The notes under the pieces were generated by a model. It did no database searches. It worked only from the letters and a program-made list of their open reading frames with translations, and had not been told where the DNA came from. 64,000 nt of DNA. Origin: Portulaca oleracea. Lineage: Eukaryota > Streptophyta > Magnoliopsida > Caryophyllales > Portulacaceae. This document shows positions 21,940 to 32,931 of the stretch, in pieces (the stretch's first letter is position 1; each line of letters opens with the position of its first letter). The stretch is taken from positions 12,156,537 to 12,220,536 of the forward strand of contig CM055884.1 of the NCBI GenBank assembly GCA_029582165.1, read 5' to 3'. Both the position numbers and the translations under genes were made by a program.

Positions 21940-24400
21940 TCAATTGGATTAGATGCCCTTATTTTTGTGGAAATTGTTATAATTAAAAGGGTCTTATTGA
22001 TGGTTTTGATTGATCATCCCCAAGTGCAAGGGGGTTTAAATTTTGACTTTTGAGAATCTGAGAGACGTTACATCATTTCCAAAACTGGTATGATCATATG
22101 TTCCAATTTGGGTAGTGACTGATTTGACTGACGATCTAGACACTATAAATTTCGACATTTCTATATATTGTACAATCGCAATTTTGATTCATTTGCTTGT
22201 CTGAATTGTCTGACCTCAATAAAACCTGAAAGAATTAGATCAATTTTCTGTCCAATATCTCAGAGTTTTTGGCAGCTAGCCCAGAGAGGCATAGTGTATT
22301 AGTGTTGACAGTACAGCATGTTCTGATATATTGTTTCTATAACAATGGATGTGACAGTAGTTCTTGGACTGTGGTTTTTCTTTTCAATGGGACAGTCTTC
22401 CTTGAAAACTTGATTTGGGTTCTCCTCTTGTTCCTTGTATGTATGTCACCTAAATTTTCTATCACTGCTTTGCTCTCAACAACATGATGAATCATTGTAT
22501 GACTTGAGAAATTATTTGTTGAAGTTATAAAAATTATTTGCAGAATAAGATAGGTATATATGTATGGTCTTTAAGGATTGGCGTACATTCGAATTATTGT
22601 TTGTGGATTTATATTCCTTCATCTCTTTTCTTTTTCTTCATCTAAAGGCTATGGTTTTTATAGTTGATGCATGTGTTTTTCTTCATAGATGGAAGTTGAT
22701 TTTTAACTTGTTAAGAGATGGGTACGAACTATGGCTAGCGACACACTGAAAGATGCTTTCACTGCCTCAGGAAGGGATCTTATGATTAAATTTTGAAGAC
22801 TTCTTCGAGGATGGATGTTTTGATTGCTCTTTACCGGAGGAGTATGTTGAACATGGAAAGCTTGAGGTAAACTTCATTGACATCAAATTCTGTAGTTTCC
22901 TCTTTTCTTTTGGTACTTTTTCTATGTTCGTATCAGCTGGTTTTGCACTTGCCAGTCATCATAAGCAGCTAACGGTAATCTTTATTTTGTTTCTGTTGTT
23001 AATCTTCAAGAAGAACATGAATGAGCTCAGCCTTAAAAATTTGTTCAGCAGTTATGGCCTAATGTTAATGTGGTGTATGCTATTGTGATGTAGAAAGTCC
23101 TCTAATTTATCGTATGAAGTTCAACCCACAAATGCCAAGTCTTTGGGATGGATCTTTTTATGATGATAGTGAATAGGTTTGACAGCTTTGTGAGTGCATG
23201 TGGACTTTCAAATTGAGAAGATAAGATGGAAGAAAAAAAAAAAAAAAGAAAGACGGTGCCCTTATTTTTGTTGAAGATGTTATAAAGGGTCTTATTGATT
23301 GTTTTGATTAAAATCCTCCCAAGTGCAGGGACCCTTTTGACAAGCAGGGATTTTGATGTTTGAGAATTGAGAAATGTTGTCCTGGTACCTCAACACCCTG
23401 TGCAGGCTTGGGGAGAATATGTTGATAGGACAAGTTAAGATATCTACATTATTGGTGACATGAAAGTCGGTTTGTCAGAAAACTGTGTGACCCGAATACC
23501 TGGTTAGTCGGACCGGGTGCTGTCACACTTTTCTGGTCCGGGTTTTGGTATTGATTGGTTTGTCAGAAGATCTAGAACTACAGTTTTGCATTTCTATTGT
23601 CCAAACCCTGACTTTGATCACCCAAAGTTATGCTTGTCGGACCTGAATAAAACATCAAAAACTTGATAACGGAAATAAAATTTTCGTCCTGTGCAGACCT
23701 GAAATGACCCTAACCCGAAATTTTTGACAGCCCTGTGACAGGCAGAGTGCATTAGTGTTGACAGTATTACCTAACTGGATCTGATACATTGTTTCTATTA
23801 CAGTGTGTGTGATGATAGTTCCTATCGTAATTGGACTGAGTTTCCTTCTCTTATTACATGTTTATGTTTCTTTTTTGATAATTTGTAAGTCAAAAAAGGC
23901 TAAGAAAACATCAAAAATGCTACAAGATCCGCTTCAAACTTATGCTCTCAGTTGGGCTGTAGATTGTACCTATGTTTATGAATGTGAAGTACATATAGCA
24001 GATCTGCTTTTTTGTAACAAATGTCATTAATCCCAATCAAAAAATTCATAGCTGAAAAATAAGGGTTGGGGTGTTCCCCGAGACAGTCATCCTACGCTTG
24101 CACTTGCTGGCATAAATAGTTGTTGGTAAAGCAACATGATGGCCTTATTTTTCCCCTTGTCTTCTGTTATGGAATTTGCGAAATACGTATTTTCCTTGTA
24201 TGTAATTTACAGCGTTTGCTGTCTTGATCAATATTTGCTATCTTTTGGGTCATCTTTCGTTTGCATTTCAGCCATTGATGGTCTTTTATGTATAAACTGC
24301 AGAATGCACATAAATCGTGATGCTCAACCAAATCATGCTACAGTTAAAATGTCAAGCTTGAGGTAAACATCATTCCCATCAAATTCTTTAGCTTCGTCTT
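21940..24400. repeat. Diverged direct duplication, about 1 kb units
   Basis: Four blocks recur in the same order: CTTATTTTTGT-GA--TTGTTATAA-AGGGTCTTATTGAT (about 21955 and 23255), then CATAGTGTATTAGTGTTGACAGTA (22290 and 23745), then TGATA-ATTGTTTCTAT-ACA (22323 and 23780), then AAGCTTGAGGTAAAC (22858 and 24354). Between the blocks the copies have diverged. The shape, short conserved pieces next to GTAAAC donor-like sites, resembles duplicated exon/intron DNA of an old gene. No protein family was recognised. Confidence 0.55.
22731..22866 (+). pseudogene. Unrecognised exon-like segment
   Basis: An ATG at 22731 opens a 21-codon frame (MASDTLKDAFTASGRDLMIK) that stops. One base over, the frame continues as an acidic peptide (EDFFEDGCFDCSLPEEYVEH) up to AAGCTTGAG|GTAAAC, a plausible splice donor. 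The composition looks protein-coding, but one frame break is needed. I do not recognise the family. It could be the remnant of a host gene whose duplicate lies near 24300. Low confidence. Confidence 0.25.
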
Positions 24401-24646
24401 AAGTTTTGAGTTTTTTTAATGGATTTTGCCACACTGAACTCTCAAATGGGTCATATACGTCTCTTAAGTTTGAAATGTTGCCAAAAGTACCACAAAACAA
24501 TCGATCACGAGCTATAGAAGGTAAAAACTGATTTTTTTTCCCCTATTTGTTATCATTCCACATTCCCATCCTTTTCCGCTTCCTTATTTCAGAATCCATC
24601 TAATATTTCTGTCTATTGCCCTCCGAATTATGATCATATAGTAACC
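22867..24646. other. Intron-like/intergenic DNA
   Basis: Apart from the second copy of the duplication, no exon or element could be supported here. Confidence 0.35.
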
Positions 24647-24882
24647 TGTTAGAGAAAAAATAACAAGGTAACAGCGGAAGCGAAATAAATCGAATTGAGA
24701 TGACGGAAATTACAACAAAATTCAGGAACAAAATAAGAAGAGCGATAAAATCAAACACCAGAATTACGTGATGTTTGATTTTATCGCTCTTCTTATTTTG
24801 TTCCTGAATTTTGTCGTAATTTCCGTCATCTCAATTCAATTTATTTCACTTCCGCTGCTACCTTGCTATTTTTTCACTAACA
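24647..24882. repeat. Large near-perfect inverted repeat (hairpin), 112-bp arms
   Basis: Arms 24647-24758 and 24770-24882 pair with only a few mismatches around an 11-base loop. The right arm is the end of a copia LTR and is followed by TGGTATCAGAGC (24885-24896). The left arm is the same LTR end in reverse. A third copy of the arm is the LTR end at 26641-26719. A transcript through this would fold into one long hairpin. Confidence 0.9.
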
Positions 24883-24884
24883 AG

Positions 24885-24896
24885 TGGTATCAGAGC
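24885..24896 (+). promoter_or_regulatory. Copia primer binding site
   Basis: TGGTATCAGAGC, complement of initiator tRNA-Met, two bases after the LTR end TAACA. Confidence 0.85.
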
Positions 24897-24905
24897 AAGG
24901 GGGAG

Positions 24906-25067
24906 ATGACTTCTATCATGAAGTGCGAAATTCCAAAATTCGAGGGAACAGGGAGACTGCAGTTGAAGGCGGTCCTGATTCAGCACGGGGTAAGGGATGT
25001 TGAGTATACCTACACGAAGTCTGCTGTAACGATGAGCGATGAAAACTTCAAAAGGGTTAAGAACTAG
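24906..25067 (+). pseudogene. Copia Gag N-terminal remnant
   Basis: An ATG at 24906 opens MTSIMKCEIPKFEGTG, the usual start of copia Gag (a K-x-E-I-x-K-F-x-G-T-N pattern). It is followed by AVLIQHGVRDV, then loses homology and stops after 53 codons. The conserved W that follows FDGTNF is missing, so there is already a small deletion. Confidence 0.55.
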
Positions 25068-25081
25068 GGCAGACTGAGTTC

Positions 25082-25198
25082 GAGGTGGAACAGGTTGCTG
25101 CTCAAACAGTTCAGGTTGATGAACCTGATGTTCCTCATGTGGAGGAAGAACCGAGCATGGCAAAAGATCGTCCCAGGAGGGAGATCAGGAGACCGGGG
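25082..25198 (+). pseudogene. Copia integrase-RT linker remnant
   Basis: The acidic VDEPDVPHVEEEP followed by DRPRREIRRP is the typical linker before copia RT. It is out of its expected place, upstream of the protease remnant, and no RT follows. Confidence 0.5.
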
Positions 25199-25289
25199 CA
25201 CGGTATACTGAAGATTGGGTGCACAAGAAGAGCCATGTAGAGAGTGACTGTTGGAAAGATCAGAAGCAGGGTAGTAAGGAAAACCGCAC

Positions 25290-25629
25290 CAAAACTGGTA
25301 CCGCAAACTGTGTTGAGTACGGTTCAGATGCAGAGGGGTTTTGTGTTAAGGATGGTGGTAGAACCCTGAAAGAGGTTCGTGAAATTCCTAACATAATCTG
25401 CAATTTGATGTCTTTGGGTACTCCTGAGGTTAACAGTTGCAGGTACAAAGGAGAAAATGGTGTCCCAAAAGCGCGCAGGGGTTCCACGGCTCGGATGAAG
25501 AGAGTCATGAAGGGCAGCTTATACACCCTACAAGGGTCTACAGTGACGAGAATTGCAAAGGCAGTCTCAAACAACTCAGGTGGTCTCAAACAGGCATTCA
25601 GGCAGCGGTATGTGATGTTTACCGCTTGA
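25290..25629 (+). pseudogene. Copia protease-region remnant
   Basis: The frame ending at 25629 contains GRTLKEVREIPNIICNLMSL and then CRYKGENGV and LYTLQGSTVTRIAKAVSN. These are the blocks downstream of the protease active site in copia polyproteins (tLtdVryvPdlkkNLiSLG ... LyvLqGsTv). The catalytic D-S/T-G is not preserved. Stops flank it on both sides. Confidence 0.6.
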
Positions 25630-25651
25630 GTCCCCTGTAGGGCTACGCCCT

Positions 25652-25662
25652 ATAGAGGGGGG
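25652..25662 (+). promoter_or_regulatory. Polypurine tract
   Basis: ATAGAGGGGGG immediately before the LTR start TGTTGATGG, the plus-strand priming site of LTR retrotransposons. Confidence 0.75.
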
Positions 25663-26719
25663 TGTTGATGGCGATAGTGAAGATGTTTGTCTGGACCAAT
25701 GGCTCGGATCATGGCCCAAGGTGGAGTTTGTTGGGTTTTGTGGCCCACTGGATCCTCGGTGGAGTCCAGAACGAGAGAAGAGAGGCAAAAGGTGCGAGAC
25801 GCTACCAGGGGTCCAATACGCCACCAGGGGGTCCAAGGCGCTGGTAGCGCCTAGTTACGGAGACGTCTACCAAGACGCTACGAGCGGGGATTCAAACGCC
25901 ACCAGCATTTTTGCCTGAGTTTTTTTGTTTCTAGCGGCTTTTTAGGTTATTTATTGTATAACCTAGTTTCCTTTCCTCTTCTCTCGTCGAGTATGACGAA
26001 CAATGATCGAGTTATAGAGAGTCAGAGAGGGAGAAAATATTGTGAGTTGTGAGTGAGAGAGATTGTGATAGTAATCTCTTCTGTTGTGGATCGCATCACA
26101 CCCTGTGATAGTGATTGGATTGTACTTCTCCTTTCTCATAGTGGACTGTTTTCTAGCTATCGCCATCCGTGAGTTTTTCTCCGAGTTCTTCGGTTTCCTA
26201 CGTAAATCTTATGGTTGTTTTCTTCTATCGCTCTCATTATGTTGTTCCCAGGGACGGAGCAATGGCCGGGCAAGAAGGGGCAGTTGCCCCCCCTGGACTG
26301 TTTAATTTTAATAGTGATTATACAGATTACTTGCACATGTTGTTTGTAGATTAAGTGGTGGAGGGCTAGAGTAATGTCAAAGGGGTCAGGGGTTCCGAAG
26401 CTTACATGATGTTTCCATCCATTTTCCCATTGTTTTTTTACCTAGAGTAATGGTAGTACACTAATGAATATGATTATATGTGAATAAACTACATAATTTA
26501 TAGTTTATTACTATATCTTTTTTTTTCTTCTCTTTTATATAAATATATTTTATAATTCTTTTTTGAAATATAATAAAAGTATTGTAATGATCACCGCCCC
26601 CCTCAACATATTCTTCTGGCTTCGTCCCTGGTTGTTCCTGAATTTTGTCGTAATTTTCGTCATCTCAATTCGATTTATTTCGCTTCCGCTATTACCTTGC
26701 TACTTATTTTCTCTAACCA
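25663..26719 (+). repeat. Copia 3' LTR with nested hAT MITE
   Basis: Starts TGTTGATGGCGATAG and ends CTCTAACCA, just before a PBS. Without the nested 392-bp MITE and one 8-base duplication it is about 657 bp. Its end matches the hairpin arms at 24647-24882. Confidence 0.7.
26249..26640. mobile_element. hAT MITE in copia LTR
   Basis: The ends are CAGGGACGGAGC and the inverted GCTTCGTCCCTG, with exact 8-base duplication GTTGTTCC on both sides (26241-26248, 26641-26648). Closing the gap restores the LTR sequence seen in the other copies. It is 392 bp, non-coding and AT-rich inside. Confidence 0.9.
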
Positions 26720-26732
26720 GTGGTATCAGAGC

Positions 26733-27060
26733 CTTACAAGGGTATTTGAGCCTAACAAACCTCTTGCATCAAAATTGTTTTTCCAATTTTCTGAAAGGTG
26801 TTTCTCTGATTCTTTGATAGAATAGCCTTATTGAAGTCCAAAAGGAGGGAAGAAGGTAAGGGTTTAGCACCACAACCTCAAAACCTCTTTCGTTTTCTTC
26901 TTTCCCTCTTTAAATATTTATTTTTTAAAGCGTAGCCAGTTAAGAAAAAAAAGAAATCAAAATAAATTGAAGATCACCTGTTATAATCTGTCACCACTTA
27001 GTTCAGTGTCATTTTTAAAAACCTTTTAGAGTTTAGTGGCAAAATTGATAAAAACTGCTA
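26733..27060. other. Copia leader remnant and spacer
   Basis: The sequence after the second PBS looks like retrotransposon leader for about 100-150 bases, then is unassigned. No Gag start is recognisable. Confidence 0.35.
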
Positions 27061-27301
27061 CTTCCATCCCAAGAAATTGTCCTTTTACCAAGCTTTTTTG
27101 TCCCAAAATATTTGTCTCATTTATAATTTCAACAACTATAATTACCTTTTTACCCCTAATTAATAAATTTATTTTTTCACTTTTTTACAATTCCAACAAC
27201 TATTATCTTCAATTAAAGTAGGGGCATTTTGGGTAAATTACATACTTTTCACCTCAATTCCCAATATACATTGGTCAACAAATATAATGAGATGGAGGTA
27301 G
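27061..27301. mobile_element. Stowaway-like MITE
   Basis: CTTCCATCCCAAG at the left and GATGGAGGTAG at the right, TA on both sides, 241 bp. The interior (ACAACTATTATCTTCAATT, GGTAAATTACA) matches the MITE at 4175-4406. Confidence 0.78.
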
Positions 27302-28015
27302 TAAAATTTATCTGGCATTAAATTCATTTCACTCGGTAGAAACTTGGGTCTAGACTTGGATGATATAGATGATTTGGTGATGCGTAATAGTTCCTTATCT
27401 AAAGTTTTTCACCAATTAGCGTTTTCATAAATACTTTTTATGGGTATTTTACTAATCGCTCTCTCCATTCGCAAGAGTGATGACACTAGGATTTCCTTAA
27501 ACTGATAATGTCGTTTGATTCATAATCTCCCAACGGAAGACAATGCAATGCGAAAGGAAACTAGTATTCAGGCAAGTGATGGATATGAAGACAATGTCGA
27601 TGCTTAGAAATCAATGTTTTTTTTTCCCGATTATTTATAGCTTGAAAATGGGCAAGAGTTCGCAAAACAAACATTGCCAAATAAGACAATAGAAATAGCT
27701 CAGGATACACAGCAAACCAAACAAAAGCGACCAGCTCACGAAGCATAAAAACAACAAAATCTATTAATTTCAATCATTTAGGGTAGAATCAATTATCATT
27801 ACACTTTTTAACTATGATGGTTGAAAAAGTTTCAATTATGGTAAAATTTCTTTAAAAATATAACATTATATTTTTATGATAATATTTTTCATTATAAATT
27901 TAATGATAAATAATTTTTATATACGAGAACATTATATATGTTAACAAATTAATGACGTCAATGGATAATTAATATGAAATAGAGGGAGTATATCGTTTAC
28001 TTTATTATCATAAGT
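27302..28015. other. Unassigned AT-rich spacer
   Basis: No gene or bounded element supported. Confidence 0.4.
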
Positions 28016-28234
28016 TGAGAAACTTAGAGAGAAGAAGAAGATTTTATTTGTTTATGTATACCAGAGATATAAATGCCTAAGAACCTATCACTATTTATAG
28101 AAGGTAAAAGAAGAACAAGAAAAAGAAAACAGATATCCCAAGACTAAATACAACTGATCTTGATTACAAAATGTTGTTGATGTTGATGCCACGCTTTAAT
28201 ATTGCTGCTACTTGATTGTTTGCTGGAGTGACTC
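28016..28234 (-). repeat. Copia 3' LTR, distal part
   Basis: Matches 45302-45520: TGAGAAACTT, GAAGAAGAAGATTTTATTTG, CTATTTATAGAAGG and AATACAACTGATC blocks in the same order. It continues at 40164-40190 on the other side of the MULE. Confidence 0.85.
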
Positions 28235-28316
28235 GATAAAAATGCCACTAAACTTTTGAAAAAATGCAATTTTGTCACCCCGAATTTCTTGTCATCAGAA
28301 TGTCACTAATCTTAAT
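28235..28316 (+). repeat. MULE left terminal inverted repeat
   Basis: 82 bases matching the complement of 40073-40154 with about seven differences. Confidence 0.88.
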
Positions 28317-28956
28317 GTTTACCTGGAAGCAACCTAAAGCAGCAGGTTAATGGTGTTGGTGGTGGTGGTGGTGGTTGTCATTAAGGGAAATAAACCCTTG
28401 ATTAAATTAATAAACATCCTAATTAGATACTATACCCTAAAATCAGTGGTCCCTCACTTATTTCCCTCCATTTCAAAAAAACTCCCAGTAACGTTCACCT
28501 CCCTCTTCACTCTTCATCTTCATCGCCATTTTCTTCAACCTCGCACCTTTGATTTCTGCAAAGGGTATGAATTAAACCCTAAATTGAACCACAATCAACA
28601 AAATCGCACACCTGAGAAGTGTTTTGCAAGGATTGAAGGCCTGTAAGGTTTACATTCAGACCCGGTTAGTTTCTCAAAACCTTAATTTTCGCAGTGCTGA
28701 ATTTTGGTCGATAATCTTTGTTGTGTTGATGTTTTTGTTGTTGTTTAGTTGTATGAAGTCCATTTCAGTAGCTTTTGTCGAAAAAAAATTATAGGGTTTA
28801 TGTTATGCAAATTTCCAGAATTCCAGAAAACCCAACCCTCTGTTTCTTGATGAATCCTAGGGTTTCTGTGTTTGGTTGGTGTTTATGTATTTGTTTAACC
28901 TAAATGTGCTTTAAGTATCTGAAATTGGCTTGATTTTGTTGTTTTAGGGTTTCTGA

Positions 28957-31900
28957 ATGGGCAAATTACAAATATTTCATGGGGGGGGGGGGAGTTTGTA
29001 TGAGACCCACATTTGGCTTACATTAACAGTGAGGTCACTAAATGGGAGGTAGACCCTGATTTGTTAAGTGTGGATGATCTGATTGAATTTGTTGAGAAGG
29101 TTGGGTATTCAAAAGATGAAATTCGAACCCTTTATATTAGCAACCCTGGATGTAGCATAGGCTTTGAGGACAGTCTTGATGAGATTAAAGGGGATGATGA
29201 GATAAGGACCTTGAGTGGTTTACTAGAAAAATGTCCATTTGTTCGACTTTATGTGAAGCATCCTACTAATGTTAATAGGAATAAGGAGAAGAGGAAGGAA
29301 AAAGTGGTAGATCATGATCATAATGTTAATAGGAATAGTGAGAAGGGGAAGGAAAAAGTGGTAGATCATGATCATGATGTTAATAGGAATAATGAGAAGG
29401 GGAAGGAAAAAGTGGTTGATGATGATGGTGCTGATGATAATGCTAATGCTGAGGATGGTGATGGTGATGGTTCTGATGATGGTTCTGATGATGATGATGA
29501 GGATGATGATGATTATGAACCTGATGGTGATGGTGACGGTTCTGAAGTAGATGATGAGGAGATGACACAAGTAATGAAGAAAAAAATGAATTTGAGGGAG
29601 GATGAAATAGCTGATAGGAATGCATTGTTTGAGGGTGATAACAGTTTGATTGAAGGAGGAGGAGTTGATGAGGATGATAATGGATGTGAGGATGAACAAT
29701 ACCAAGACTCAGACAACCCTAGTAGCCCTGAGAGTGAGGGTGAGGGTGAGGGTGTGCAAAGGAAAAGGCCTAGCATGAGGAAGCCCAAACCAAAGTGTCC
29801 TAGGTACAACCCTACTATACCTAGTAGACTCCTTGCTGGGATGACTTTTGCTGACAAGAAGGAGATGAAGAAAGCAGTGACTAATTACAGGATCCTAGGT
29901 GGGTATAATCTGAAAGTGTGCAAGAGTGACAAAGTTAGATATCAACTTTTCTGTCAGGGTGAAGGGTGCAAGTGGAGGTTTTGGGGATCTAAAGTAGGGA
30001 ACGAAAAGAGCTTTGTAGTGAAGACATTTGGGCCCCCTCACACATGTATTACTTTTAGCTTTGAGGCTGGGCATAGAAACATGAGTGTGCAATGGTTAGC
30101 TGATCATTTTAGGAGCAGACTTAGGATAACCCCATCCATTACAGCCAGGGACATACAAAGAATGGTGAAGGAAGAGTTGAATTACAATGTTGGGTTGTGT
30201 ATGTGTTCTAGGGCAAGAAGGAAGGCATTAGCCTCCATAGTTGGTGATTATAGGGAGCAATTTACTTAACTTAGAGACTATCTAGGAGAGTTGATTAACA
30301 AGAACCCAGGGACATCTGTTGTTCTGAAAACAACAGAGGTTCAGGAGACAAATCAGCACGTTTTCAAGTTTCTTTATGTATGTCCTGAACCACTGAAGAA
30401 GGGTTTCTTGGAGGGGGTGTAGGAGGGTTATGAGCTTGGATGGGTACTTTCTAAAAGGTCCTTGGGGTGGACAAGTGTTTGTAGCTGTTGGGAGGGATGC
30501 AAATGACCAAATATATCCTTTAACATGGAGGGTGGCATCCACTGGATCAAAGGAGACATGGGATATGTTCATTTCCCAGCTTCAAATTGATCTTAACATG
30601 GGGGATAGCAGTGGCTGGGCAATGATTTCAGATCAACAAAAGGTATGTTGCAAACCAAACCTTGTGGATTTATTCTTTAAAATGTTTGTTTAGAATGCTA
30701 ATGTGAATTCTTGGATCAATTTTGTTTGTTTTAGGGTCTAGTTGATAGTGTTACAAGGATATTGCCAAGAAGTGAGCATAGGCTTTGTGCTAGGCATGTG
30801 TATGCCAACCTAAGGAGGCTTTTAGGGGTGAGATGTAGAAGAAACTATTCTGGAGGGTTGCTAAATCAACCACTGAGATTGAAATGAAGAAGAATGCCAA
30901 GAATTTGTATGATCTTGATCCACAAGCATGGGGGATGCTTGAAAGAAAGGGTGTTGAGCATTTCTACAGAGCCTTCTTCAAACCCCATGCCAAGTGTGAC
31001 TCTGTAGATAACAACATGGTTGAAATATTCAATGCATTCATAATAGAAGCGAGGTACATGCCTATAGTTTCTATGTTAAATTGGATTTTTAAGACAGTTA
31101 TGAAAAGATTAGGGGACAAGAATGTTTGGGCTTCTAAGATCAACACCCCAATACCTCCTAGGATTTTAAAAAACTTGAGAAAAAGATTGAAGAGTCAAAG
31201 ACTTGGGAGGTTACTAGGGCTGTTAGGGGTGTGTTTAGTGTGAACGATGCATGGGCTGAGGAGTATGTTGTGGATTTGAATGGGAAAACTTATACTTGCA
31301 ACTCATGGCAACTCAATGAGATTCCTTGTCCACATTCCATTGCTGTAATGAGGGAGGAAAGGCTGAAACCCTTACACTTTGTCCATGATTGGTATGCAAC
31401 TGAGAAGCTTGTTGCTACATACTCTCACACTTTGAACCCACTAAATGGCACCAACATGTGGGCAACTGCTTCTGGCTGTGTTGTGACTGCTCCCTTCTTC
31501 AAGCTAAAGAAAAAGACAACCACAAAGTACTTTAGAAGGCCAGAAGCATGTGAGACAATCAGAGGTAAAATGTCAAAGGACTCCACTAGGATTCACTGCT
31601 CACATTGTGGCTTGGAAGGCCATAACAAGCAGACTTGCACATAGGTTGCAAAGAAGTTGAAGGTATGACATCCTACTACTTTTTTTTTAATATTTTCTTT
31701 ATTGCTGACAATCTGTTTAGGGTCAGGTTTAGGTCACAATCTGTTTTAGGGTTTAGGGTCAAGGTTTAGGGATTGAAGAGTCAAAAACATGTTTGACTTT
31801 TTTATTTTTTGAATTGTTTTTTACCTTTACTGTCAGGGTTTTAGGGTTTAGGCTTTAGGTCAGGGTTTAGGGTTTAGTCTTGTTTTTCATTTTTGTTTGA

Positions 31901-32363
31901 CTTTTGTATTTTTCCCATGTTTTTTTAACTTTAGGGTATAGGATTTATGATTTTATCTGGTTTATGTTGCTAGGGTTCTGACTTTTCTTGTTTGATTATA
32001 TAGCCCAAAAGGAAGATCACAAAAAGAACTGCCAATGCTACTGTTGATGCTTCCTCTGCTGCTTTTGCTGCTGCTGCCCATGCTGCTTGTTCTTCAGGTT
32101 CTGCAATTGCTTTTGCTACTTCAACTGCTGCTCCATCTACTGCTGCTGCCTCTTCTGCTGGATCAACTGTTGTTGGATCTTCTGCTGCTAATGTGGTTGC
32201 TGCTGCAACAACGGCTGCTGCTAGATCTTCTACTTCTGATGTGGTTGCTGTTGGATCTTCTGCTGCTGATGAGTTGCCAGTTACTGGATCACAGCCTCAA
32301 CCATCACATCCATCTCCTTCATCAACACCAACAAAGCAGCACAGGAAGAAGAGAACTGCATAA
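28957..32363 (+). pseudogene. MuDR-type transposase gene (decayed)
   Basis: The likely start is the ATG at 28957 (MGKLQIFHGG). A 12-base G run (28981-28992) breaks the frame and a TGA at 29001 follows. The open stretch 29013-30269 has an N-terminal PB1-like region and three 18-residue repeats (NVNRN-EKGKEKVVDHDH). A long Asp/Glu run follows, then the MuDR DNA-binding domain (NPTIPSRLLAGMTFADKKEM, C-x4-C-x-W). After TAA 30267-30269 and a one-base insertion near 30415 come the MULE catalytic domain (LDGYFLKGPWGG; D in ISDQQKGLVDS), interrupted by an intron at about 30643-30735, and NMVEIFNAFIIEARYMPI. A frameshift near 31180 leads to a SWIM zinc finger (CNSWQLNEIPCPH) and a CCHC knuckle (CSHCGLEGHNKQTC). 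After a TAG the donor AAG|GTATG (31662) joins the exon 32004-32363, which encodes PKRKITKR and an Ala/Ser-rich tail. It is related to active enzymes but should not make a full protein. Confidence 0.85.
31663..32003 (+). other. MULE transposase intron with TTTAGGG-like motifs
   Basis: GT at 31663 and TATAG at 31999-32003 delimit it. It carries repeated GGTTTAGGG / TTTAGGGTC motifs resembling the plant telomere repeat, but irregular. Confidence 0.6.
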
Positions 32364-32931
32364 AGAAGAGACTTGCCCAGGGTTTCACCAAGGAAGAAAA
32401 TACCAAGGTTTAACCTAGGAAACTAGATGGTTGTTTGATGTGTTGCTAAGCCATTTTGAACAATGCATGGCTTCTTTTGATGGTGATTACATTAGATAGG
32501 ATGTAAATGAAGGTCAAAATGTAAATGCCTTACTTTTGTCGGTAAATGCCATACTTTGGGGGGGTGGGGGGGATATGTCTTTTGTACATCTTTGGGTTTT
32601 GTACCCTGTTTTGCAAGCTTTAAGACAAAACAGAGTATGTACATCAAAAACAAGATGTTGTACCCATTACATATTCCCTCCTACTTAATGCAAGTTTAAT
32701 CCTTCAGTTCATTTTCTGATTCTGTCTTGTTTTGTGACTTGTTTTTCATTTCTGTTTGTGTCACTGGTTTTGTGCCTTGTTCATTTCTGTTTTTGTGAGT
32801 TTAGGGTGACAGTTTACAGCAGGAGCAAAATATTGAAGAGTTTGATCCTTCTCTTCATTTTATGCATCTGTCTTCTTTTGTGTCACAAGGTTTTTGTGAC
32901 TTTAGGGTGACAGTTTGAAATTGTAACGCCC
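32364..32931 (+). other. MULE transposase 3' region
   Basis: Contains a 3' UTR-like stretch and two copies of GTTTTTGTGA-TTTAGGGTGACAGTTT about 100 bases apart (about 32791 and 32890). No coding sequence recognised. It ends at the GAAAT duplication of the nested LTR. Confidence 0.45.

Larger units (their letters stand above)
24770..26719 (+). mobile_element. Rearranged copia derivative
   Basis: In order: the last 113 bp of a 5' LTR; a PBS TGGTATCAGAGC at 24885; short remnants of Gag, of the integrase-RT linker and of the protease region; a polypurine tract AGAGGGGGG ending at 25662; and a 3' LTR 25663-26719. A second PBS TGGTATCAGAGCC at 26721 follows that LTR, so internal sequence continues and the elements were once in tandem. 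RT, RNase H and the integrase core are absent. The linker precedes protease, which is not the normal copia order, so this copy has been rearranged as well as deleted. Confidence 0.7.

Noticed and set aside
29223..29705. 160-codon Ile-rich minus-strand ORF
   Set aside because: Antisense shadow of the Asp/Glu-rich part of the MULE transposase.
32035..32418. 127-codon Leu-rich ORF
   Set aside because: It is the shifted frame of the Ala-rich last exon of the MULE transposase (32004-32363).
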